DNA of 64,000 nucleotides from Microbacterium allomyrinae (GTDB taxonomy: Bacteria > Actinomycetota > Actinomycetes > Actinomycetales > Microbacteriaceae). The DNA is taken from the NCBI RefSeq assembly GCF_020682705.1, contig NZ_JAGTTN010000005.1, forward strand, positions 225,920 through 289,919, written 5' to 3'. Positions 8,478 through 16,488 of this stretch are shown piece by piece. Every line of letters begins with the position of its first letter. Within the stretch, counting starts at the first letter, position 1. Made by a program: the position numbers and the translations under genes. The notes beneath the pieces were generated by a model, which saw only the letters and a program-made list of their open reading frames with translations, was not told the DNA's origin and made no database searches.

Positions 8478-9332
8478 ATGAACGACCGCTTTGGCACCGA
8501 CCGCTACGGCGCGGATGTGCTCGCCGACGGCTGGCGTACGCAGGGCAGACGCCAGCTGGCGCAGGTGGAGGCATCCCGCGATCTCGTCATCGAGGTCGCC
8601 GAGGACGGCTTCTGCGGCGCGGTGGTCGGCGTCGCATCGGGAATGGTCGAGCTCGAGGACCGACTCGGCAGACGACGCCTGTTCCCGCTGGGACCGGGCT
8701 TCCTTCTGGACGGGGAGGATGTCGCGCTGGTTCCTCCCGCCCCCGCACCCCGTGACGCCGGTCCCCAGCGCACCGCCTCCGGGTCCTTCGCCGCTCCTGA
8801 CGCCCGGGCACGCGTCGCGCGCGCCAGCCGCATCTTCGTCGAAGGTCGCCACGACGCCGAACTGGTCGAGAAGGTATGGGGAGACGACCTCCGGGCAGAG
8901 GGAGTCGTCGTGGAGTACCTGCAGGGTGTCGATCTGCTGGATGCCGCGCTCGACGAGGAGCCCCCGTCGGCCGAGCGCCGCTACGGGGTGCTCGTTGACC
9001 ATCTCGTGCCCCGTTCGAAGGAGTCCCGCATCGCCGACGCGATCATGCGCGGGCCGCATGGTGCCCACCTGCTGATCGTCGGCCACCCCTGGATCGATGT
9101 GTGGCAGTGCGTCACACCTCGGGCGATGGGGATCGAAGCCTGGCCCGAGGTGCCCCGCGGCATCGAGTTCAAGGTCGGCGTCTGCCGCGCGCTGGGCTGG
9201 CCGGCGCGCGACCAGACCGATCTCGCACGCGCATGGCAGCGCATCCTCGCGTCGGTGAAGAGCTATCGCGACCTCGAGCCGGCGTTCCTCGGCCGGGTCG
9301 AGGAGCTCATCGACTTCGTCACGGCGCCGTAG
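8478..9332 (+). CDS. DUF3097 family protein with TOPRIM-like motif
   Basis: 284 residues, recognised as DUF3097, a family widespread in actinobacteria with no established function. The central part IFVEGRHDAELVEKVWGDDL, followed by YLQGVDLLDA and VLVDHLVPRSKESRIADAI, resembles a TOPRIM fold (the glutamate of VEG and later acidic residues). This suggests a nucleic-acid-related activity, but that is inference. The start is set by GGAGGA six bases before the ATG, with a TAGCAT -10 at 8452-8457. It is divergent from the TPM-domain gene. Confidence 0.88.
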   Translation: MNDRFGTDRYGADVLADGWRTQGRRQLAQVEASRDLVIEVAEDGFCGAVVGVASGMVELEDRLGRRRLFPLGPGFLLDGEDVALVPPAPAPRDAGPQRTASGSFAAPDARARVARASRIFVEGRHDAELVEKVWGDDLRAEGVVVEYLQGVDLLDAALDEEPPSAERRYGVLVDHLVPRSKESRIADAIMRGPHGAHLLIVGHPWIDVWQCVTPRAMGIEAWPEVPRGIEFKVGVCRALGWPARDQTDLARAWQRILASVKSYRDLEPAFLGRVEELIDFVTAP

Positions 9333-9396
9333 CCCGGCTCCGACCGCACCCCGTGCTGGTCGTGGCGGGTCGGGGGAGGCTGGGTAGCCTGGAGTC

Positions 9397-10143
9397 GTGT
9401 CCGACCCCGCAGCGCAGCCCACCGATTCCCGCACCTTCCGCGAGAAGCCCGTCTCGTTCGTGCGGCGCAGCGGTCGGATGTCGGAGGCGCAGGATCGCGC
9501 CTGGATCGACCTCGCGCCGATCTACGTCGTCGACGCGCCCCGCGACCTCGCCGCGACGAGCATCCGCCCCGGCGCGGCGATCGACCCCGCGGCCGTGTGG
9601 GGGCGCGACGCGCCGCTGGTGGTGGAGATCGGCTCGGGCCAGGGGCATGCGATCGTGCACGCAGCGGCAGCCCGTCCCGGAACCAACTTCCTCGCGATCG
9701 AGGTCTTCCGTGCGGGGCTGGCGCGCACCATGCTGGACGCCGATCGCGCCGGCATCGGCAACCTGCGCCTGGTGGAGGCGAACGCGCCCGAGGTGCTGCA
9801 GCACCTGCTGCCGGCGGCATCCGTCGACGAGCTGTGGGTCTTCTTCCCCGACCCGTGGCACAAGAAGAAGCACACCAAGCGACGCCTCGTGACGCCCGAC
9901 TTCGCCGCGATCGCGGCCGGTGCGCTGCGCGACGGCGGCGTGCTCCGTCTCGCCACCGACTGGGAGGACTACGCGCTGCAGATGCGCGATGTCCTCGCTG
10001 CGGCAACGGACTTCGACGCGACGTTCGAGGGGGAGTGGGCGCCCCGGTTCGACGGGCGGGTGCTGACCGCGTTCGAGCGCAAGGGCGCCCGTGTCGGCCG
10101 CGACATCCGCGACCTGTCGTACCGGCGCGTCGCGAGGACATGA
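9397..10143 (+). CDS. trmB: tRNA (guanine-46-N7)-methyltransferase
   Basis: 248 residues. It transfers a methyl group from S-adenosylmethionine to N7 of G46 in the tRNA variable loop. The Rossmann SAM site LVVEIGSGQGHAIVHAAA and the family signature WVFFPDPWHKKKHTKRR are both clear, as is LATDWEDYA. The GTG start lies six bases past a TAGCCT -10 (9385-9390), so the message is probably leaderless. Its stop overlaps the MFS transporter start (ATGA), so the two are coupled. Confidence 0.96.
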   Translation: MSDPAAQPTDSRTFREKPVSFVRRSGRMSEAQDRAWIDLAPIYVVDAPRDLAATSIRPGAAIDPAAVWGRDAPLVVEIGSGQGHAIVHAAAARPGTNFLAIEVFRAGLARTMLDADRAGIGNLRLVEANAPEVLQHLLPAASVDELWVFFPDPWHKKKHTKRRLVTPDFAAIAAGALRDGGVLRLATDWEDYALQMRDVLAAATDFDATFEGEWAPRFDGRVLTAFERKGARVGRDIRDLSYRRVART

Positions 10144-11483
10144 GCGGAGCGTCCGGCCCGCTCACCGGGCCCGTCCCGCTGCCGGAGCCGGCGGCGGATC
10201 CGGCACCGGGCCCCGCCCGCCGCGACCGGTGGCGCGTCATCCGGCCGCTCGCGCACCGCGACTTCCGGATGCTGTTCGGCGCCGTCGTGCTGTCGATCTT
10301 CGGCGCCGGCATGTGGGCCGTCGTCATGGTGTACACCGTCATCGACGCCGGTGGCGGGCCGGTCGAGCTCTCCGTCGTCGCGGCGGCGAACGCGATCGGT
10401 CTGCTGGTGTGCGCGATCCCCGGCGGCATCGCCGCCGATCGCATCCCGCGTCGCCTCCTGCTGCGCGTGGTCGAGCTGCTGAACCTCCTCGCCATCACGT
10501 CGATCGCGGTCGCGGGCACGTTGGGCGCCGTGACGGTCCCGCATCTCGCCTTCGTCGCATTCATGCTGGGGGCGGGCGCAGGCTTCTTCTTCCCGGCGTA
10601 CAGCGCCATCCTGCCCCGCATCCTGCCCCCCGCGCAGCTGCTCGCCGCGAACGGACTGGAAGGCGCGATCAGGCCGGCACTGCAGCAGGCCGCGGGACCC
10701 GCGGCAGCCGGCATCATCGTCGCCGCCGTCCTCGCCCCCGCGCACGCCGCGTGGGGCGTGGTCGCGGCGCACGCGCTCGCCCTGGTGCTGCTGCTCTTCG
10801 TGCGCCCCGAACCGCCGGCCGCGGCGGGGGAGGAGCACGAGGCGCCGGAAGGCGTCCGGGGTGTGCTGCACGATCTGCGAGAGGCGGTGGGCTTCACCGT
10901 CCGCACGCCGTGGCTGTTGTGGACCCTGCTGTTCGCGACCGGCTGGGTGCTCGTGTTCCTCGGACCCGAGGAGGTGCTGCTGCCGTTCGTCACGCGCGAG
11001 CGGATCGGCGAGGATCCGCGGCTGTTCGGGTTCCTCCTCGCGATCTACGGAATCGGCGGCGTGGCCGGTTCGATCGTGGTGTCGTCGATGAAGCTCCCGC
11101 GCCGCTACCTCACCGTCATGATCGGCGTGTGGGGCGTCAGCACGCTGCCGTTCGCCGTCGTCGGCATCACGCACCAGTACTGGGTGATGGCGCTTTGCCT
11201 CTTCCTCGTCGGCTTCGGCTTCAGCTACGGCAATGTGATCTGGGGCACGCTCTTGCAGCGGCGCGTGCCCAGACACATGCTCGGGCGCATCTCGAGCCTC
11301 GACTTCTTCGTGTCGCTCGCGCTCATGCCGCTGTCGATGGCGCTCGCAGGCCCCCTCGCCGAAGTGGTTCCCATCGAGGTGATCTTCATCGCCGCGGGTG
11401 TGATCCCGCTGATCCTCGGCGTGGTCGCGTACCTCGTCGCGGGAATGTCGAAGGATGAGATCGCCCACCCGCTCGACCGTTGA
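10140..11483 (+). CDS. MFS transporter
   Basis: 447 residues with about 12 hydrophobic segments and the major-facilitator loop GIAADRIPRRLLLRVVELL between helices 2 and 3. A proline-rich N-terminus (about 35 residues) precedes HRDFRMLFGAVVLSIFGAG, typical of the DHA3/EntS-like drug or siderophore exporters of actinobacteria. The direction and substrate cannot be read from sequence. The start overlaps the trmB stop, a frequent Microbacteriaceae neighbourhood without obvious functional link. Confidence 0.88.
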   Translation: MSGASGPLTGPVPLPEPAADPAPGPARRDRWRVIRPLAHRDFRMLFGAVVLSIFGAGMWAVVMVYTVIDAGGGPVELSVVAAANAIGLLVCAIPGGIAADRIPRRLLLRVVELLNLLAITSIAVAGTLGAVTVPHLAFVAFMLGAGAGFFFPAYSAILPRILPPAQLLAANGLEGAIRPALQQAAGPAAAGIIVAAVLAPAHAAWGVVAAHALALVLLLFVRPEPPAAAGEEHEAPEGVRGVLHDLREAVGFTVRTPWLLWTLLFATGWVLVFLGPEEVLLPFVTRERIGEDPRLFGFLLAIYGIGGVAGSIVVSSMKLPRRYLTVMIGVWGVSTLPFAVVGITHQYWVMALCLFLVGFGFSYGNVIWGTLLQRRVPRHMLGRISSLDFFVSLALMPLSMALAGPLAEVVPIEVIFIAAGVIPLILGVVAYLVAGMSKDEIAHPLDR

Positions 11484-11513
11484 GACCGTCCCACCGATCC
11501 GGAGCCGCCACGC

Positions 11514-12410
11514 ATGCCCGCACACCCTGACGCCCCTCCCGTGCCGGCGGTCCTCGCCTGGTCATGGGGCCTGGTGCCCGCGCTCCTGGTATGCCTCGCG
11601 GCACCCGCGTTCTTCGTGGTGCGCGTACCGTGGCTGGGCTGGGCGCTGCTGGCGGCGGGTCTTTCGATCGCGCTCGTCCTCGAACGGACGACGGCCTCTG
11701 CCGCCACAGCGCCGAGCATGACGGATGCCGCGAGCCGCGGCATCCGTCGGCCCTCGCTGCTGCGCGACCTGTCGCTCATCGCCGTCGGACTGCTCATCGT
11801 CAGCGCGATCCCGCTGAAGGCCGAACTCGACGACCTCGCGATCCTGAGGTTCGCGCTCGCCCTCGGCGGTGCGGTCGCGGTGCCGTACGCGATCTCGCGC
11901 TGGGTCTACCGGGATCACGCGATCCGTTTCCCCTGGCGCGGCGGCGGGCGATGGACGACGTTCCAGTGGACGTGGCTGGCCGCCGTGCTCGTCCTGGGCT
12001 GGCTGATCCTGCCGTTCTACTTCGTCACCTCGGGCGTCTACCTCAACTGGCCGGTCGTCGACACCCCCGACCTCATCGCGCGACTGTTCGTCGGCGTGGG
12101 CGCCGTAGGAATCTGGGACGAGCTGTTCTTCATCTGCACCTGCTTCGCGCTGCTGCGGCGCCACTTCCCGTTCTGGCAGGCCAACCTGCTCCAGATGCTC
12201 GTCTTCGTATCGTTCCTGTGGGAACTCGGGTATCAGGCGTGGGGGCCGCTCCTGACGATCCCGTTCGCGCTGCTCATGGGGTACATCTTCATGAAGACCC
12301 GCTCGCTCGCCTACGTCGTCTCGGTGCACCTGCTCTTCGACGCCGTGGTGTTCCTCGTGCTCGTGCATGCCCACAACCCCGGCATGCTCGACTGGCTGTT
12401 CCTCGTCTGA
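11514..12410 (+). CDS. CPBP-like intramembrane protein with altered active-site motif
   Basis: 298 residues with about eight transmembrane segments. The region GIWDELFFICTCFALLRR, then FLWELGYQAWGP and VVSVHLLFDAVVF, follows the layout of CPBP (CAAX-protease/bacteriocin-processing) membrane proteases. The hallmark EExxxR is Asp-Glu without the arginine at the usual place, and the distal motif is HLLFD. It may therefore be a divergent or inactive family member. It begins 30 bases after the MFS gene in the same direction and could share its transcript. Confidence 0.7.
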   Translation: MPAHPDAPPVPAVLAWSWGLVPALLVCLAAPAFFVVRVPWLGWALLAAGLSIALVLERTTASAATAPSMTDAASRGIRRPSLLRDLSLIAVGLLIVSAIPLKAELDDLAILRFALALGGAVAVPYAISRWVYRDHAIRFPWRGGGRWTTFQWTWLAAVLVLGWLILPFYFVTSGVYLNWPVVDTPDLIARLFVGVGAVGIWDELFFICTCFALLRRHFPFWQANLLQMLVFVSFLWELGYQAWGPLLTIPFALLMGYIFMKTRSLAYVVSVHLLFDAVVFLVLVHAHNPGMLDWLFLV

Positions 12411-12482
12411 CCGGCCCCGCCCCTGCCCAGGGCGTGATCAGGGGGGTGCAGTAGTGTGGATCACGGATCCCGCCCCGGATCC

Positions 12483-12523
12483 CCGGACGACGGATCAGTA
12501 CCCGGTGAGCGACAAGACTGGCC
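12483..12523 (+). promoter_or_regulatory. Guanidine-III (ykkC-III) riboswitch
   Basis: The leader of the SMR gene contains CCGGACGA (12483-12490), GTACCCGGT (12498-12506) and GACAAGAC (12511-12518), matching in sequence, order and spacing the class III guanidine aptamer as I remember it from Thermobifida fusca. CCGG 12483-12486 can pair with CCGG 12502-12505. A pseudoknot can form between 12493-12497 and 12519-12523, with one A-C mismatch and one G-T wobble, exactly where the known aptamer has its pseudoknot. The ribosome site AGGAG (12524-12528) follows directly, so control of translation initiation is likely. A TAGTGT -10 lies at 12452-12457. Confidence 0.88.
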
Positions 12524-12535
12524 AGGAGAACAGTC

Positions 12536-12856
12536 ATGTCGTGGGTCATCCTCATCGTTTCCGGCGTCCTCGAAGCCGTCTGGGCCACCGCGCTCGGCAA
12601 GTCCGAGGGCTTCACCAAGCTCTGGCCGACCGTCATCTTCGGCGTCACGCTGGTGGCCAGCATGGGCGGCCTCGCGTGGGCGATGCGCGACATCTCGACC
12701 GGCACCGCGTACGCGGTCTGGGTCGGCATCGGCGCGTCGCTGACGGTCGCCTACGCGATGATCACCGGCGACGAGGCGTTCTCGCTCGTGAAGATGCTGC
12801 TCATCCTCGGCCTCGTCGGCTGCGTCGTCGGTCTCAAGCTCGTCGGCCACGAGTAG
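12536..12856 (+). CDS. gdx: Small multidrug resistance family guanidinium exporter
   Basis: 106 residues with four transmembrane helices. MSWVILIVSGVLEAVWATAL carries the essential Glu13 of SMR proteins, and EAVWATALGKSEGFTKLWPT is typical of the Gdx (formerly SugE) subtype, which exchanges guanidinium for protons. SMR proteins work as dual-topology dimers in the membrane. The guanidine-III riboswitch directly upstream fixes the substrate class better than the sequence alone. AGGAG lies seven bases before the ATG. The gene seems to be transcribed alone. Confidence 0.94.
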   Translation: MSWVILIVSGVLEAVWATALGKSEGFTKLWPTVIFGVTLVASMGGLAWAMRDISTGTAYAVWVGIGASLTVAYAMITGDEAFSLVKMLLILGLVGCVVGLKLVGHE

Positions 12857-12983
12857 AGGCGCAGCGCGCGCAGATGAGGTTTGCATGAGGGTCGGTGCAA
12901 ACCCCTGGAACTGCCCCGATGGAGTGTGCGAGCATCCCGCCCGGAGGCCGACGACACCGACGTCGTCGGCGGAAAGGCACACC

Positions 12984-14597
12984 ATGCCGATGAAATCCAG
13001 GCACGTGTGGGCCGCGGCGATCGCCGCGACCCTCGCAGGCACGCTCGCGATCGCCGGACCCGCTTACGCGAATCCGCCGCACGACGACGATCCGGGTTCC
13101 CGGATCGCCAAAGAGGTGAAGGTCAAGGCGGTTCTCACCCACCTCGAGGCGCTGCAGCGCGTGGCCGACCGCAACGGCGACCGCGCGGCCGGTCGATCCG
13201 GCTACCAGGGATCGGTCGACTATGTCGTGCGCGAACTGCGCAAGGCCGGCTACCAGCCCGAAGTACAGGCGTTCGACTTCCCGTACTTCGAAGAGCGCAA
13301 CGTGCTGGAGCGCGTCTCCCCGAACCCGACGAGCTACGTGCAGGATTCGGACTTCACGCGCAACAACTTCGACACCGGCAGCCCCGAGGGCACCGCGACC
13401 GGACCGCTGACTCCGGTCGACATCGTGGTTCCCGCGGCAGACCTCCCGGCCAACAGCAACAGCAGCGGCTGCGAAGCCGCCGACTTCGCGGGCTTTCCCG
13501 TAGGCGGCATCGCCCTCGTCCAGCGCGGCACCTGCGGGTTCGCGGTCAAGGTCCTCAATGCGCAGACGGCCGGTGCCGGCGCGGTCGTCGTCATGAACGA
13601 GGGGCAGCCCGACCGCTCCGGACTCGTCGGCATGATCGGCGACGCGACCGGGCTCAGCATCCCGGCCGTGTTCGCGACGTCGGCCACGGGAGAGGACCTG
13701 GCGTCCACCCCCGGAGCGACCGTGACCGTCACCGTCGACTACGACGAGGAGACTCGGACCACCTACAACGTGCTGGCCGAGACTCCTCGCGGCGACGACG
13801 CGAACGTGGTGATGGCCGGCGCGCACCTGGACAGCGTCCAGGACGGGGCGGGCATCAACGACAACGGATCGGGGAGCGCGGCCCTGCTGGAGACGGCCAT
13901 CCAGATGAAGAAGGTCAAGAAGTCGGCGAACAACACCGTCCGGTTCGCCTGGTGGGGTGCCGAGGAGAGCGGTCTGCTCGGGTCGGAGCACTATGTCGCC
14001 AACCTCACCCCGGAGCAGTCGGCGGCGATCGCCCTCTACGTCAATTTCGACATGATCGGGTCGCCGAACTACTTCACCGGCGTCTATGACGGCGACAACT
14101 CGAGCGGCACGGCACCCGACGGCTTCATTCCAGCCGGATCGGCCGAGATCGAGGACGTGTTCGAGGCCTTCTACGCGGACCGGGGCGAACCGTTCCAGGA
14201 CACCGAGTTCTCAGGTCGCAGCGACTACGGTCCGTTCATCGCGATCGGGATCCCGGCGGGCGGCCTGTTCACCGGCGCCGAAGGCGTCAAGACCGAAGAG
14301 GAAGCCGTCCTCTACGGCGGCGTCGCCGGCGCGGCGTATGACCCGTGCTATCACGCCCCGTGCGACAACCTCACCGGCGCAGGACACGATGAGGCGCTGT
14401 ACGACCTGCTCGAGCAGGGGTACGAGTTGAAGGGGAACGTGAACGTCGAGGCGCTGGATCTGAATTCGGATGCCGTGGCCAGCGCGGTCGCGACGTTCGC
14501 ACGTGACGCGTCGAGCGTGACGGATGCGCGTGTGCAGATCCGCACGTTCGGTGCGGGCGTCGATCTGGACGCGCTGCGCGACCGCTTCACGGACTGA
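12984..14597 (+). CDS. Secreted M28-family zinc aminopeptidase
   Basis: 537 residues: a signal peptide (cleavage after AYA, residue 29), a protease-associated (PA) domain (GCEAADFAGFPVGGIALVQR, GTCGFAVKVLNAQTAGA) and an M28 catalytic domain. Metal and catalytic motifs are AGAHLDSVQDGAGINDNGSG, WWGAEESGLLGSEHYV, NFDMIGSPN, GRSDYGPF and YDPCYHAPCDN, as in Streptomyces griseus aminopeptidase. It should remove N-terminal residues from extracellular peptides. GGAAAGG precedes ATG 12984. Transcription from the gdx side is possible, but the 127-base gap could hold its own promoter. Confidence 0.94.
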   Translation: MPMKSRHVWAAAIAATLAGTLAIAGPAYANPPHDDDPGSRIAKEVKVKAVLTHLEALQRVADRNGDRAAGRSGYQGSVDYVVRELRKAGYQPEVQAFDFPYFEERNVLERVSPNPTSYVQDSDFTRNNFDTGSPEGTATGPLTPVDIVVPAADLPANSNSSGCEAADFAGFPVGGIALVQRGTCGFAVKVLNAQTAGAGAVVVMNEGQPDRSGLVGMIGDATGLSIPAVFATSATGEDLASTPGATVTVTVDYDEETRTTYNVLAETPRGDDANVVMAGAHLDSVQDGAGINDNGSGSAALLETAIQMKKVKKSANNTVRFAWWGAEESGLLGSEHYVANLTPEQSAAIALYVNFDMIGSPNYFTGVYDGDNSSGTAPDGFIPAGSAEIEDVFEAFYADRGEPFQDTEFSGRSDYGPFIAIGIPAGGLFTGAEGVKTEEEAVLYGGVAGAAYDPCYHAPCDNLTGAGHDEALYDLLEQGYELKGNVNVEALDLNSDAVASAVATFARDASSVTDARVQIRTFGAGVDLDALRDRFTD

Positions 14598-14636
14598 GAC
14601 CCGTCGGCTCGGCGCTTCGCGCGTCGAGTGACGGAC

Positions 14637-14668
14637 GATCGCCCCGGTGCCTCGGCGCCGGGGCGATC
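14637..14668 (+). terminator. Terminator after the aminopeptidase gene
   Basis: Perfect 11-bp stem GATCGCCCCGG/CCGGGGCGATC with a 10-base loop, 39 bases past the stop. There is no T-run, as is common in these genomes. Confidence 0.75.
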
Positions 14669-14792
14669 GGCACGCCGCTCGCGATCCTTTCGGACCGGGG
14701 CGTCGGCGTGTCGAGGGCAGCGCATCTGCCAGGGTGAACGTGTGCGCACCGCGTGAGCGCCGTCCCATCCCTCAGATCTCCCAGGAGCCGGA

Positions 14793-16451
14793 ATGCCGCG
14801 ACCGCTCGCAGGATTGACCACGCGCACCCTCGCCACGGAGCTCACCGCCGGCGTCACCCTGCTCGCGATCGCGATCCCGCTCAACATCGGGTACGCGCAG
14901 ATCGCGGGCCTGCCGGCGACGGCGGGCCTGTACGCCTTGATCGTTCCGACCATCGTGTACGCCCTCGTGGTGTCGTCGCGCCAGGTCGTCGCGTCGCCCG
15001 ATGCTGCGGCCGCCGCCCTCGTGGCGTCGTCGATCGGTGGCCTCGCTGCCGCCGGAAGCGCGAACTACGCGACACTCGCCCTCGCGCAGGCGATCATCTG
15101 CGGCGTGATGCTCGTGCTGCTGTCGGTGTTCAAGCTGGGGTTCCTCGCGAACTTCCTCTCCAAGCCCATCCTCATCGGGTTCGTCGGCGGTCTCGCGCTC
15201 GACATCATGGTGAGCCAGATCGCGAAGATGCTCGGCGTCAAGATCGACTCCGGGGGCGAGTTCCTCGACAAGGTCACGGGGCTCGTCACGAACATCGACA
15301 CCTTCAACGGGTGGTCGCTGCTCATCTCGGCCGGTTCCGTCGCCATCCTCCTGATCGGGCGCCGGCTGCTCGCCGCGGTGCCGTGGGCGCTCGTCGTGCT
15401 GGTCGTGACGACGGTGCTGGTCGTCGTGGTCGGCCTCGACGACTACGGCGTCGACGTGCTGGGAGCCGTCCCGGCCGGGCCCCCAGCACTCACCTGGCCG
15501 GTCATCGACTGGACGATGTGGCTCGCTCTCGTCCCCTCGGCGATCGCGCTGACGCTCGTCACGACCGCCGAAGGCCTGCTGGTCTCACGCTCGTACTCCG
15601 AGAAGCGCCACTACCCGTTCCACGCCAACCGCGACCTGATGGCGTTCGGCGTCGCCAACATCGCGGCAGGAGCGCAGGGGAGCTTCTCGGTGGGGTCGTC
15701 CACGTCGCGCACCGCTGCAATGGACCAGGCCGGCTCGCGCACCCAGCTGCCCTCGCTCGTCCTCGCCGTCGGCACGCTGCTCCTCCTGCTCTTCGGCACC
15801 GCGCTGCTCGCCGACATCCCGTCGCCGGCCATCGGCGCCGTGGTGGGCGTCGCCATCCTGCCGCTGCTCGGCATCCGCGAATTCCGCGATCTCTGGCGCC
15901 AGGACCGGTTCGAATTCGCCGTCGGCGCGGCGTGCTTCCTGGTGACGCTGTTCATCGGGGCGATCCCCGGCATCCTCGTCGCGTTCGTCCTCGCGCTGAT
16001 CAACCTCGCCAAGCGCGCGGCAAACCCGGCGATCGACGTGCTCGAGGCCGGCGGTGACCCGCAGGAGTCGCTCCTGGACGAAGCCCCGGCCGGCACGACG
16101 ACTGCGCCGGGGGTCATCGTGATCCGTCTGGCGGCCCCGCTGTTCTTCGCGAACGGCGCCGTCTTCACCACAGCCGTCAAGAATGCCGTGACCGCGGCGA
16201 ACGCGCCCGTGTCGCACGTCGTCATCGACATGGAAGCGGTCACCGACATCGATGTCACCGGAGCCGAGGCGTTCGCATCGCTCGAGGATTGGCTGCGCGA
16301 TCGCAAGGTGGATCTGGCGTTCAGCCGTGTCCGGCCCCAGGCCACCGCCCGGCTGGAGAAGCTCGGGCTGCTGTCCGGTCAGCCCCTCTTCGAGACGAAT
16401 CGCGCCGCCATCGCCGCGCTTGCGGACGGCGCGGACGGCCCGAAAGACTGA
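14793..16451 (+). CDS. SulP-family anion transporter with STAS domain
   Basis: 552 residues: a multi-helix SulP membrane domain (about 10-410) and a cytoplasmic STAS domain (about 440-540; VIVIRLAAPLFFANGAVF, HVVIDMEAVTDIDVTGAEAF). SulP proteins move sulfate, bicarbonate or dicarboxylates with protons or sodium. PLNIGYAQIAGLPATAGLYA and SFSVGSSTSRTAAMDQAGS are conserved family segments. CAGGAG stands before the ATG. The alkylsulfatase gene begins 37 bases later, which makes sulfate or a sulfate ester the likely cargo; this is inferred from context. Confidence 0.92.
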   Translation: MPRPLAGLTTRTLATELTAGVTLLAIAIPLNIGYAQIAGLPATAGLYALIVPTIVYALVVSSRQVVASPDAAAAALVASSIGGLAAAGSANYATLALAQAIICGVMLVLLSVFKLGFLANFLSKPILIGFVGGLALDIMVSQIAKMLGVKIDSGGEFLDKVTGLVTNIDTFNGWSLLISAGSVAILLIGRRLLAAVPWALVVLVVTTVLVVVVGLDDYGVDVLGAVPAGPPALTWPVIDWTMWLALVPSAIALTLVTTAEGLLVSRSYSEKRHYPFHANRDLMAFGVANIAAGAQGSFSVGSSTSRTAAMDQAGSRTQLPSLVLAVGTLLLLLFGTALLADIPSPAIGAVVGVAILPLLGIREFRDLWRQDRFEFAVGAACFLVTLFIGAIPGILVAFVLALINLAKRAANPAIDVLEAGGDPQESLLDEAPAGTTTAPGVIVIRLAAPLFFANGAVFTTAVKNAVTAANAPVSHVVIDMEAVTDIDVTGAEAFASLEDWLRDRKVDLAFSRVRPQATARLEKLGLLSGQPLFETNRAAIAALADGADGPKD

Positions 16452-16488
16452 TCGGGCTATCGCTCGATCGATGGAAAGGAACCAGCAC

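Noticed and set aside
12458..12496. Two small hairpins with CACGG and GACGA loops, resembling a guanidine-II (mini-ykkC) riboswitch
   Set aside because: The stems are short and the second hairpin lies within a much better and longer match to the guanidine-III aptamer; the likely transcription start falls inside the first hairpin.
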